A DNA stretch of 28,233 nt, from positions 1-28,233 of the IMG/VR virus record IMGVR_UViG_3300035698_000573; one strand, written 5' to 3'. Both the position numbers and the translations under genes were made by a program. Source of the DNA: a virus. Under the pieces are notes generated by a model that searched no databases, was not told the origin of the DNA, and saw only the letters and a program-made list of their open reading frames with translations. Below are positions 1-8,600 of the stretch, piece by piece; position 1 is the stretch's first letter; each line of letters begins with the position of its first letter.

Positions 1-2
1 AC

Positions 3-710
3 TACCCTCAGTCAGTGGTTGATCGTGTACGTATTAACCCAGATCCTTCGACCATCCAGAAGGACGATATTCCTATTTTCTTGGAGCAGCGAGGCTTCAA
101 AAAAGTCGGGAATATCGTCCTTACTGGTCAGTTAGACTTTGCTATTAGTGGTGCTTACCGAGATGTAAAAACAACCTCTACTTTTAGTTATACTTCTGGA
201 TCCAAAGATGGAGATTATATTCTTCAAGGATCTATGTATCGCTATATTATGCCTGAATTTATCTGGAAAGATACAATGAGAATTGAGTTTATCTTTACAG
301 ATTGGGCTAGTTATAGAGCAAGAGGTAATCCAAACTATCCTCAAGCTAAAGCAGCACATAAAGAATTTACTCTTATGACTCCAAAAGTCACTGAAGAGTG
401 GATTCTTGATAAGCTTTCTGACATTAAGAAGAACGCAAAGCATGTAAAGAATCAAGAAAAACTGGTTCGCTGTACAGATAAGGAACTATGGAAACAACCA
501 GACTCCTTTAAGTATTATGCTAACCCTGAAACAGCTAAAGCTGGTGGTCGTTCTCAAAAGAGCTTTGATAATCTAGCTGATGCAGAACAACACAAATCCG
601 ATAAAGGTAAAGGTGTAGTAGTCACTGTGAAAGGCGAAGTTAAAGCATGTGAGTATTGCTCTGCCTTTTCGGTTTGTGAACAACGTAAGGAGTATTTCCC
701 AGATGAATAG
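3..710 (+). CDS. Cas4/AddB-like PD-(D/E)XK nuclease, 5' end missing
   Basis: The reading frame is open to the left edge, so the start lies outside the window; a GTG at 15 is in frame but has no reason to be the start. Numbering from that GTG, the visible nuclease motifs are D41 (in GQLDF), D50-V-K52 (the D/E-x-K step) and Q71-G-S-M-Y75, the QxxxY motif of the RecB/Cas4/AddB branch. Near the C-terminus, C212, C215 and C221 form a Cx2Cx5C cluster. In Cas4 and AddB three C-terminal cysteines join one N-terminal cysteine to hold an iron-sulfur cluster; the fourth would be in the missing part. The likely role is a DNA exonuclease in phage replication or recombination, or degradation of host DNA. 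The last 8 bases overlap the next gene. The family call is firm, the exact activity is inferred. Confidence 0.8.
   Translation, partial: YPQSVVDRVRINPDPSTIQKDDIPIFLEQRGFKKVGNIVLTGQLDFAISGAYRDVKTTSTFSYTSGSKDGDYILQGSMYRYIMPEFIWKDTMRIEFIFTDWASYRARGNPNYPQAKAAHKEFTLMTPKVTEEWILDKLSDIKKNAKHVKNQEKLVRCTDKELWKQPDSFKYYANPETAKAGGRSQKSFDNLADAEQHKSDKGKGVVVTVKGEVKACEYCSAFSVCEQRKEYFPDE
686..692 (+). promoter_or_regulatory. Ribosome-binding site deciding the primase start
   Basis: TAAGGAG lies 10 bases before the ATG at 703, inside the end of the nuclease gene. It supports ATG 703 over the in-frame GTG at 649, which has no comparable site. Confidence 0.75.
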
Positions 711-2865
711 CATCTTCTATAACCTTGATGTTATAGAAAACACGCCACACCATCCTGCAATGCAAGAACTGACTGATCTCCTGTGCCATCGTACAGGGAA
801 CGTAAATCGTGATTTCTTTCAAGCTGAGATAGCGTATTTTCTAGGACTCATCCCATCTTCTATGAGATGTAAAATCAATTCCCCTGAAAGGGGTATTCTA
901 CCTGTCAATATCTATTCAATTGCTTTGGCAACCTCTGGATTTGGTAAAGGTCATTCTGTCAATTTGATGGAAGATGTGCTCTTGGGGTTCAGAGAATCAT
1001 ACATGAAGAGTACTTTTGCACATTTAGCTGAACAAAACCTTTTTAATCTTGCAGTAAATATTGCTGCTGCAAAAGGTGGAGATGAAGTTAAAGAACTTGA
1101 AGCTCTAACCAGTGACTTCAAAAAACAAGGACATGCCCCATTCATCTTTGATAGTGGTACTGGTCCTGCTGTAAAACAGCTTCGTTATAAACTTCTGCTT
1201 GCAGGAGTTGGATCTATTAACTTCCAAATGGATGAAATGGGTTCCAACCTTTTGGGTAATAATGAAGTATTGAACACACTCTTGGAACTTTATGATCTTG
1301 GTAAAATCAAAGCCAAGCTTGTTAAGAACACTCCTGACAATGAAAGAGGTCTAGATATTTCTGGATCTACTCCATCTAATGTCTTGATGTTTGGTACAAG
1401 TTCCAAACTATTTGATGGAGCCAAAGTCGAAGAAGAATTTTATAGCTTCCTTGCAACTGGTTATGCCAGACGATGCTTCTTTGGCATGGGTCGAAGTGAA
1501 ACTAAATTTGCTGAAATCAATCCAGAAGATGTTTACAATGGTTTGGTATCCAAATCTCAATCTACAACAATGAATCGGTGGCAAAACTTTCTTGCTAAGT
1601 TTTCAGATCCTCGTTTTTACGATATTGTTTTGGAGATGCCTAAGACAACTGGTATTGAACTCATCAGTTATCGTCTTCATTGTGAAGCAACAGCTAATGA
1701 AATGCCTGAACATGAAGAAATCCGTAAAGCTGAACTATCTCATAGATATTTCAAATCACTTAAGCTTGCTGGTGTTTACGCATTTCTGGATGAATCTACT
1801 GATATTAAAGTTAAACATATCAGACAGGCTATTAAAGTAGCTGAAGAATCTGGAGCTTCATTCCAAAAGCTTCTGAAGCGTGAACGTAACTTTGTACGGC
1901 TGGCAAAATACATTGCCACAAGCCCAGACAACCTCACACACGCCGATCTCGTAGAAGACCTTCCCTACTACCCTACATCCACAGTCGCCCGTAAGGAGAT
2001 GATGGATTTGGCTATGGCATGGGGTGTAAGTAACCATGTCGTCATTACAAAGAATGTTGTTCAACAAGTCGATTTCTTTTCTGGTTCAACACTAGAAGAG
2101 ACAGACTTGAATAAACTGAAATTCTCTTTCAGTAATCACTTTGCCTATGACTATGAAGCAACTGAACAACCTTTGGAAAAACTAGAAGTTCTTCTACAAC
2201 AACCCGATATTCATTGGGCAAACCATAGCTTTGAAAAAGATCATAGGAGTGAAGATAACATCATTCCCGGATTCAACATGCTTGTTGTAGATGTAGACGG
2301 TGGTATTAAACTGGAAGCAGTTCATCAACTTCTGAAGGATTATACCTTCATTACAGCTACCACTAAAAGGCATACTGAAGAAGAAAACAGATTTCGACTC
2401 ATCATGCCTACAAACTACATTCTTTCTTTGGAAAAAGATGACTACAAGGAGTTCATGAATTCATTTCTTATGTGGCTTCCTTTTGCATCTGATCCAAGTG
2501 CTAACCAAAGATCTAAAAAATGGCAAACACATGAAGACTCTAAAGTTCACATTAATCGTGGTCCTCAGGTTATTGATGTTTTACCATTCATTCCCAAAAC
2601 CAAAGCTAACAATGAATATGTTCAACAGATAGCTGACCTTGGTAATCTTGAGAATTTGGATCGTTGGTTCTTGAACAACATGGAAGTGGGTGGTAGGAAT
2701 AACACCCTGCTAAATTATGCCATGATGCTTAAAGATGCTGGCATGAAATATGACGATCTGGAAAAGAAGATTCTCGAACTGAACCAAAGGAGTGATGCTC
2801 CTTTGAAGAAGGATGAAATCTACTCCACCGTCTTAAAATCAGTTGCTCAAAAAATGAGTAGCTAA
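703..2865 (+). CDS. Helicase-primase fusion: P-loop ATPase, winged helix, AEP primase, PriCT
   Basis: This 720-residue protein probably primes and unwinds DNA at the phage fork. Residues 70-300 look like a DUF3987-type P-loop ATPase: an unusual Walker A, T-S-G-F-G-K-G-H-S (77-85), where the lysine is followed by Gly rather than Ser/Thr, and a Walker B-like Q-M-D-E-M near 177. Residues about 397-440 resemble a winged helix. Residues 525-610 look like an archaeo-eukaryotic primase: D530-V-D532, then H557 and R563/R565 in a T-K-R-H...R-F-R-L-I-M-P segment, then D597. Residues 660-716 (GGRNNTLLNYAMMLKDAG) match primase C-terminal PriCT domains. The helicase-like part precedes the primase, the reverse of the common order. 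The next gene starts 9 bases downstream. In N4 a gene of this type lies in the same replication block (recalled). Domain calls are from motifs only. Confidence 0.75.
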   Translation: MNSIFYNLDVIENTPHHPAMQELTDLLCHRTGNVNRDFFQAEIAYFLGLIPSSMRCKINSPERGILPVNIYSIALATSGFGKGHSVNLMEDVLLGFRESYMKSTFAHLAEQNLFNLAVNIAAAKGGDEVKELEALTSDFKKQGHAPFIFDSGTGPAVKQLRYKLLLAGVGSINFQMDEMGSNLLGNNEVLNTLLELYDLGKIKAKLVKNTPDNERGLDISGSTPSNVLMFGTSSKLFDGAKVEEEFYSFLATGYARRCFFGMGRSETKFAEINPEDVYNGLVSKSQSTTMNRWQNFLAKFSDPRFYDIVLEMPKTTGIELISYRLHCEATANEMPEHEEIRKAELSHRYFKSLKLAGVYAFLDESTDIKVKHIRQAIKVAEESGASFQKLLKRERNFVRLAKYIATSPDNLTHADLVEDLPYYPTSTVARKEMMDLAMAWGVSNHVVITKNVVQQVDFFSGSTLEETDLNKLKFSFSNHFAYDYEATEQPLEKLEVLLQQPDIHWANHSFEKDHRSEDNIIPGFNMLVVDVDGGIKLEAVHQLLKDYTFITATTKRHTEEENRFRLIMPTNYILSLEKDDYKEFMNSFLMWLPFASDPSANQRSKKWQTHEDSKVHINRGPQVIDVLPFIPKTKANNEYVQQIADLGNLENLDRWFLNNMEVGGRNNTLLNYAMMLKDAGMKYDDLEKKILELNQRSDAPLKKDEIYSTVLKSVAQKMSS

Positions 2866-2874
2866 GGAGATCCT

Positions 2875-3615
2875 ATGTCTGAAAATCCAAAAAGTATCCT
2901 CATTTGTGGTGAATCCGGTCACGGAAAGTCTGCATCACTTTTGGCGATTAAAGATAGAACAGATGTTCTATATTTGAATTGTGAAAATGGTAAACCTTTG
3001 CCATTCAAAAACCAGTTTAAGAAAAAAACAATTACAGATCCTGAAGATATTATTGGCTTCATAGATCAACTTGTTAATCTAGGTGATGAAAATCCCTTTA
3101 ATTTTGTAATTGTTGATACTGTTAGCTTCATGATGGATATGTTTGAACGTGTTCACGTTACAAACTCTCCTAACAGTCAAAAGATGTGGGGAGAGTATGG
3201 TCAATTCTTCCCTCGTCTAATGGATGCAACAGCTAAACTAGAAAACACATTCTTTATTTTCCTTGGTCATCTTGATTCAGTTCTGGATGATGATGAAGGA
3301 ATTATGAAACACAAAGTTCCCGTAAAGGGTGCTTTGTCCAAAAAAGGTATTGAAGCCTTTTTTACTACTGTTGTTTATGTCAAACGAATGAAAGTAAAAG
3401 ACATCTTGAAAGGATGTCCTAATCCAAGTTCGTTGCTAAACATTACACCTAAAGAAGAAACTCAAGGCTATAAGCATGTGTTTCTAACTGAACCTGATAA
3501 GACCACTATCGGAGGTCGTATCAGATCTCCTCTTGGTATGTGGGCTGAAGACGAACTCTACATCGACAACGATGCTGGAGCCGTCATTAAACGATTGGTT
3601 GCTTACTACAAATAA
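2875..3615 (+). CDS. RecA-like/Sak4-type phage ATPase
   Basis: This 246-residue P-loop protein has Walker A G-E-S-G-H-G-K-S at residues 12-19 and a Walker B-like F-V-I-V-D at about 77-81 (D81 followed by T-V-S). Size and layout match the AAA_24/Sak4 group of small RecA-core ATPases used by phages for single-strand annealing or recombination, often encoded beside an SSB as here. AAGGAG at 2864-2869 precedes ATG 2875 by 5 bases and overlaps the stop of the primase gene, so the two are probably translated together. It probably acts on SSB-coated single strands during replication-linked recombination; a helicase-loader role cannot be excluded. Confidence 0.7.
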   Translation: MSENPKSILICGESGHGKSASLLAIKDRTDVLYLNCENGKPLPFKNQFKKKTITDPEDIIGFIDQLVNLGDENPFNFVIVDTVSFMMDMFERVHVTNSPNSQKMWGEYGQFFPRLMDATAKLENTFFIFLGHLDSVLDDDEGIMKHKVPVKGALSKKGIEAFFTTVVYVKRMKVKDILKGCPNPSSLLNITPKEETQGYKHVFLTEPDKTTIGGRIRSPLGMWAEDELYIDNDAGAVIKRLVAYYK

Positions 3616-3682
3616 GATTAATCACTTCTCTTCTTTGGTTTCGACCAAGCACTGTCTCATGAGAAATAAGAAGGAACACAAC
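3616..3682 (+). promoter_or_regulatory. Leader before the SSB gene with small inverted repeats
   Basis: This 67-base gap is the longest on the left arm. It holds a 5-bp stem with a TTCG loop (TTGGT 3635-3639, ACCAA 3644-3648) and a 10-base palindrome TCTCATGAGA (3655-3664), followed by AAGGA (3671-3675) as the ribosome-binding site. An mRNA-level control site for SSB is possible. No convincing promoter was seen. Confidence 0.35.
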
Positions 3683-4492
3683 ATGAGTAATATTTTTGCT
3701 AAAGCTAAACCTGCTGCCGAAAAAGTCGAAGACGACTATGTAGGTGGTGGTGGTGCGCTGGTAACGGATATTTATCCAGCGACAATTAAATATGCCTATA
3801 TTGGTAAAGCTGCTCACAGCGATGCCCGTAGTCTTGTTCTATCACTTAAGATTGGTAACTCTGAAGTTCAGCGTACCATCTGGATGACTGACAAACATGG
3901 CAACGTCACTTACGATGACAAAAAAACCAAAGAAAAGAAGAACCTTCCGGGCTTCAATCAGGTCAACAGTCTTTGTATGCTCATTGCTTCGAAAGAAGTT
4001 GGTAATATGGATGTGGAAGAAAAAACTCTGAATCTATATGACTTTGATTCAAAGAAAGAAATTCCCCAAGCAGTAGACTGCTTTGTAGATCTTCATGGTC
4101 AAAGCATCCAAGTAGCAATTCAACAACAAATTGTTGATAAAACTACTAAAAATGAATCCACTGGTGATTATGAACCTACCGGAGAAACCCGTGTAGTAAA
4201 TGAATTCATCAAATTCTTTCCAGAAGATCGTCTTGTAACTATCAGTGAAGTCGCTCACTTTGTGAAATCCCTTGGTGGTGACTTTGATGAAGTTCTCAAA
4301 GATGGAGATCTGGGAAAAGCTATTTCCAAGATGGAAAACGATGGTGACTATGCAACCACATGGTTGGAGAAAAACCGTGGTGAAACTTGGAATCGTGCTA
4401 CCGGAAATAAGAAAGAAGGCAAAGCCTTCGGTGGTGGCAAATCGTCTGGTGGAGGCGAAAAGAAAGCTAAGTCGAGTCTGTTTGACGATTGA
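3683..4492 (+). CDS. ssb: Single-stranded DNA-binding protein
   Basis: This 269-residue protein starts at ATG 3683 behind AAGGA. The first half (about 25-190) is a mixed beta-rich sequence consistent with an OB fold. The end is typical of phage SSBs: a Gly/Lys/Ser-rich flexible linker (about 235-262, with GGGKSSGGGEKK) and the acidic tip K-S-S-L-F-D-D. Position between the RecA-like ATPase and a RusA-like resolvase fits, and N4 has its SSB (gp45) in the equivalent replication block; in N4 that protein also activates late transcription by host RNA polymerase (recalled). I infer the family from the tail and context, since OB folds have no fixed motif. The stop is 48 bases before the chosen start of the next gene. 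Confidence 0.65.
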   Translation: MSNIFAKAKPAAEKVEDDYVGGGGALVTDIYPATIKYAYIGKAAHSDARSLVLSLKIGNSEVQRTIWMTDKHGNVTYDDKKTKEKKNLPGFNQVNSLCMLIASKEVGNMDVEEKTLNLYDFDSKKEIPQAVDCFVDLHGQSIQVAIQQQIVDKTTKNESTGDYEPTGETRVVNEFIKFFPEDRLVTISEVAHFVKSLGGDFDEVLKDGDLGKAISKMENDGDYATTWLEKNRGETWNRATGNKKEGKAFGGGKSSGGGEKKAKSSLFDD

Positions 4493-4524
4493 TCAAACAT
4501 ATCGAACTTGAAGGTTATACTATC

Positions 4525-4551
4525 AGGGAGTCTCATAATGTGAGGCTCCCT
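4525..4551 (+). promoter_or_regulatory. Hairpin sequestering the resolvase ribosome-binding site and start
   Basis: The arms AGGGAGTCTCA (4525-4535) and TGAGGCTCCCT (4541-4551) form an 11-bp stem with one G-U pair and a 5-base loop TAATG. AGGGAG (4525-4530) is the only good ribosome-binding site before the resolvase, and GTG 4540 starts at the last loop base, so folding would hide both. There is no U-tract after it, so a terminator is unlikely. Translational control is inferred. Confidence 0.6.
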
Positions 4552-5418
4552 ACTTATGAGAATGTTAGTAAAAACAATGTTAAAGCTATCAATCTTAATA
4601 TTTATCGTAACCTTCATCACCATCATCTCAATAACCAGAAAAAGAATTTCCATGATGAGGTGAAGCCTCTACTAAGGCAATTACCCAAGGCAGAGCAGAT
4701 CTGGATCCACTACACGATCTTCGCAGCAAGGAACGGACGTTTAGATACTATGAACATCGGTTCTATCGTGGACAAGTATTTCTCTGACACGATGGTGGAA
4801 GCTGGAAAAATACCAGATGATAATATGCATCATATTGTTTTATCTACTTTTTCCTTTGGTGGTGTTTGTCCAATGGATGGACATACTATCGCAACAATCA
4901 ACATATTAGATAAAGATAAGGAGACACCGCCAATGCGTGTACTACTTGATGAAGATGACATCCAAGCAGCCCTTGATGCTCATGTGAAGAGCTTGAATCT
5001 TCCCGGAGCTACAGGTGTAGAACTCAGCGTAACTGACGATGGAGACATCGAAGCTGAAGTCCTGATGGGTAATGTCAAACCCAAAAGCAGGGGTGGTCGC
5101 CCTCGTGGTTCGAAAACAACCACTACCCGTTCTACTAAGACGGAGATGACTAATGATTCTGAAACTGATTCTGAAGGAAGTAGCGATGGCTCTGATTCAG
5201 GAGGCAGTGACGAATCAGAGGCAGACGTTAAAGAGGGAACGACAGAACCTGTTAAACCCCAAACCAAAGCCGAAAGTGAAGACACCAAAAAGGGAAACCT
5301 TTTCAGGGACGAGGAAACCCAATCCTCGGAATCCGACACCTGTGAAACTGAAGCTCCCAAAGAAAATCTTGCTTCAAAAGTGAAAGTAAAGAAATCGAGT
5401 ATTTTCGATGTTGATTGA
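4540..5418 (+). CDS. RusA-like Holliday junction resolvase with AT-hook and acidic tail
   Basis: Start chosen at GTG 4540, giving 292 residues beginning (V)RLPTYENVSKNN, because AGGGAG lies 9 bases upstream; a TTG at 4489 overlapping the SSB stop is the alternative. Residues 1-120 follow the RusA pattern: N-terminal basic/Asn-rich strand-helix, then D-T-M-N-I-G-S-I-V-D-K at about 70-80 and an A-G-K-I-P-D-D-N motif, matching RusA's D-x-D-N-L-x-K ... D-D pattern in which the Asp residues bind metal. RusA normally ends near 120. Here about 170 residues follow: an unrecognised segment (125-180), an AT-hook-like G-G-R-P-R-G-S-K (about 185-192), a long Ser/Asp/Glu-rich stretch, and a tip K-K-S-S-I-F-D-V-D nearly identical to the SSB tip. 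It probably resolves branched replication intermediates before packaging. Confidence 0.65.
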   Translation: MRLPTYENVSKNNVKAINLNIYRNLHHHHLNNQKKNFHDEVKPLLRQLPKAEQIWIHYTIFAARNGRLDTMNIGSIVDKYFSDTMVEAGKIPDDNMHHIVLSTFSFGGVCPMDGHTIATINILDKDKETPPMRVLLDEDDIQAALDAHVKSLNLPGATGVELSVTDDGDIEAEVLMGNVKPKSRGGRPRGSKTTTTRSTKTEMTNDSETDSEGSSDGSDSGGSDESEADVKEGTTEPVKPQTKAESEDTKKGNLFRDEETQSSESDTCETEAPKENLASKVKVKKSSIFDVD

Positions 5419-5590
5419 TACACTTAGAACCATTGGCCTCATCATTATGATGATTGCTGTAATTGGCCTCTTTGTCCTATTAGCCCCTTTTCTCATCATC
5501 GGGCTATGGCTCTTTGTATGGGGGTTTATTGCATTCGTGATTTTCTCCTTCATCGGATATGCAATAATTGAATGGTTTAAGGAAAAGTAA
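5408..5590 (+). CDS. Small two-helix membrane protein
   Basis: This 60-residue protein is almost entirely hydrophobic from residue 9 to 54, enough for two membrane-spanning helices (about 9-28 and 30-54) with a short turn near P27, ending in W-F-K-E-K. ATG 5408 overlaps the resolvase stop by 11 bases, so it is probably translated by coupling. It is the last gene before the convergent terminator. Its size and topology would fit a class II holin or a small inner-membrane protein, but no lysis partner is visible in the window, so I do not assign a function. Confidence 0.6.
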   Translation: MLIDTLRTIGLIIMMIAVIGLFVLLAPFLIIGLWLFVWGFIAFVIFSFIGYAIIEWFKEK

Positions 5591-5597
5591 ACCATTC

Positions 5598-5635
5598 AAA
5601 AAGTCCCCCCCATAGAAATATGGGGGGGATTTTCT
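5598..5635. terminator. Bidirectional intrinsic terminator between convergent arms
   Basis: A perfect 10-bp stem, CCCCCCCATA (5605-5614) with TATGGGGGGG (5619-5628), closes a GAAA loop. On the + strand it is followed by ATTTTCT; on the - strand by ACTTTTT. It ends both the replication operon and the virion polymerase transcript, and the + strand U-tract overlaps the polymerase stop codon. Confidence 0.9.
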
Positions 5636-5636
5636 A

Positions 5637-8600
5637 TTATCCATTCAACAGATTAACCCATGGGTTAAGTTCAGGTGCTGTAAACAACATCTCATAACCT
5701 GTTGAATAATCAAGATTACCTGCTCCAATAACTGAGAAGATGTTATCTTGAATTGGAGTACCCAAGTCTTCAAATGGGAAATTGATAGCAAAGGATCTAA
5801 CAGGGTTATCTCTCATCTGTTGCAGTGCAATTTTTGCAATACGCAATTTGCAAGCCATAAACCAACTTAGACCATTCTTTTCCAATCCAGAACGAACACG
5901 ACCCGGCTGCGTAGTAAAGTTCACGAATTCTTCGTTGATCTGAGCAACAGCATCCTCAGGAGTAAAGCCCTTCGCAAGAAGGTGGTCGTAGTAAATAGCT
6001 TTACCCAAGAAGTCACCATACTGAGTTGCCCTATTAGCAACCTGATACATTTTGGTAGACTTCGAAACCAACCCATATTTAGCAATAGTCGATACACCAT
6101 CTGGCAGTTTCTCTGCCAATTGTTCAACATAATCTCCAAGCTTACCAGTCGTAATATCCTGATCAAACTCAGTAATACCTTCAGACAAAGCTTTATAAGC
6201 CCCAGCTTTAATCATTGGAGCAATAGACATTTTGTTATTCAGATCTCTGATAACTCTCATCTTCTCTTCAATAATACGTTTCTGGTTTGCATCTTTAGCT
6301 CTCAGCTTAAGTTGTGCATCAAGTTCAATCAGAGTGGTTACATTATGGTTATACTTCTCCACTTCAGCCAACTTCCTACGGAAATCTTTCACAATAGATT
6401 TCAAAGGTACACCACGAGTAACCAACTGAGCAATGTTAGACTGGAAGTTCATTGCAGGGATAATCAACGATTTCACAATGATAATGTCTTTAGCAGTAGA
6501 CACAGCCCCTTGCAGGATGCCTTCAGCCTGTACAACACGTTTCATAGCACTCCTGCCCATAAACAGATGTGTCGTCTCACGGACCACTGTACGGACTTCT
6601 GAAGGCATACGAGATTTACCAGTCCACATGTCAGCAACAGATGGTTCTCTATAGCCTACAGCCAAGTTAATCTGATCAGTACGTACCATCATACCCTCAC
6701 CATCAAATTTCGTATCAATATACGCTTTGATATTTTGAGGAATCAGATCGAACGATTCTTTGTAGATTGGATCTTTAGACTTCTTTATGTTCTCAAAAAG
6801 CTTATCAGAACCTTTCTCTCTAGTCTGCCAAATACGAGCCAATTCATCTACCAATTGCATGTTATAATGATAAGCAGTGGTTTCTTCCACATGTCTACCA
6901 GCCCATGCACCCAGCATGATTGCAAGGTTTTCTTCACGCCCCATATGTTTTTCAATAACATCAGGGTTCAAAGATCTTTCAAAACCAGACACAGTACCGT
7001 CTCCTGCAAAAACAGGAATCCATGTTTCTTTATCATTTGCCAAAGTAAAGCTGGGTTTATTGAAAGTATCAATTGCTTTATCAACAACTCCATCTCCACT
7101 GATGTAACCAGTCGTTTCACCATTCACAGACAAACCAGTATTACTATCAACACCTCTATAAGTAGCCGCTACGTTCTGCATTGTACCCTGTGCATACTGC
7201 CCCGAAACTCTTATATCAGTGGTGTAATAAGATCTGGTCACAACACTATTGGGATCACCAGTAAACTCTCCAAGTTTAATATAACCTTGAGACTTACGCT
7301 TCAGTTCATTTGAATTCAAATCCACAATGATACGAGTGTTTTTAGCACCCTCATTGGGAATATAACCTTTATAAGCATTCAAACGAGCAACTTCAGTAAT
7401 ACCCGGTTTGCTTTCTTCAGCCTCATTAAGACCTTGGATATAAGTCACAATTTGTTCAATAGCTTCAGGATCCGAAGCATAGAGATCACTTACAGCTTGT
7501 CTCTGATCTGGATCCATCATGTCGATAGCATAGATAGAAATCAGTTCATCCAAAATTGAAACCAAAGTAGGATCAAAGGTTCCATCAAGATTTTTAGCAA
7601 TAGCATAAGCATTACGCACCAAGAGTTTACCTGCTCCTTGATTTGTCATGAACTTAGCAAGTTGCTCTGCTTTATCTTTTGCATCTTGTGCAGTCGCAGG
7701 AGTCAGTTTGTTTTCAATCTGACTTTCCAAAGCACGAATACGTTCATTACGATAAGACAAATCACTCAACAAACTCATAGACTTATCCATGAAATCTGTA
7801 TCAATCACTGATACAAAATCAGTTTTAGCAATGGTATTAAACATAGCTTTCCACTGAGTTTTAGTTGGTTTGTTAGTAAACAGTCGTGCCAGAATACCCG
7901 GAAGATCTTCACGATAAGCCTGACGCATACCAGAGATAGCAGCGTTTACTTGGTCTTGAAGAGCAACAATCTTAGTATTGAAACGATCTGTACCAACAAT
8001 TTCAGACACCATTTCCCGAATAGGAATCAGTGTCATAAAGGGAAGACCCATGTGAACAACATCTTTAACTTTCTGGTTCGTCAAATCTGTACCAGCTTTA
8101 TCAAGATAGTTAGTTCCAAAAGTCAGCAAAGAAGTCAGATGCTTCCGAGTTTTACTTCTAGTAGATGCTTTGGTTTCACGATCAGTTCTTCTCATCAGAT
8201 CATCAGTTTTTCCAAACACACCAGATACATAATTATCAGCCGCTTCAAAAGAAGAAGTTACTTTATTCAACAAAGCATATTCTCTTTCTTTATCATGCTC
8301 AACAATTGTAGCAGCCAGCATATCCATCACACTAGATGCATTACCACTTTCTGCCAGACTACCAGTCATGTTTTGCATCAGCAGTGCAGAGAATTGGGTC
8401 AATGTATTTTGAAGACTTGCAGATTGTCTCTGAGTTTCTGGTTCAGGAATCTGATCCAACACACTACGAAATTTAGCCGAAGTCTGAGACAAACCAAGAA
8501 GAACAGAGATTGAGTTAATCATGTCTCTATTTCTATCATCACCAAAAGCATTCATCACAGCAGAGTATTCTTGTGCTGCTTCTGGACCAGTTCCAAACAT

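Noticed and set aside
649-702. GTG start at 649 for the primase
   Set aside because: It would overlap the nuclease gene by 62 bases and lacks a ribosome-binding site; ATG 703 has TAAGGAG.
3533-3682. ATG start at 3533 for the SSB
   Set aside because: It lies inside the RecA-like ATPase gene; ATG 3683 has AAGGA at good spacing and gives a normal SSB N-terminus.
4489-4539. TTG start at 4489 for the RusA-like gene
   Set aside because: No ribosome-binding site, although the overlap with the SSB stop is attractive. GTG 4540 fits AGGGAG; not fully excluded.
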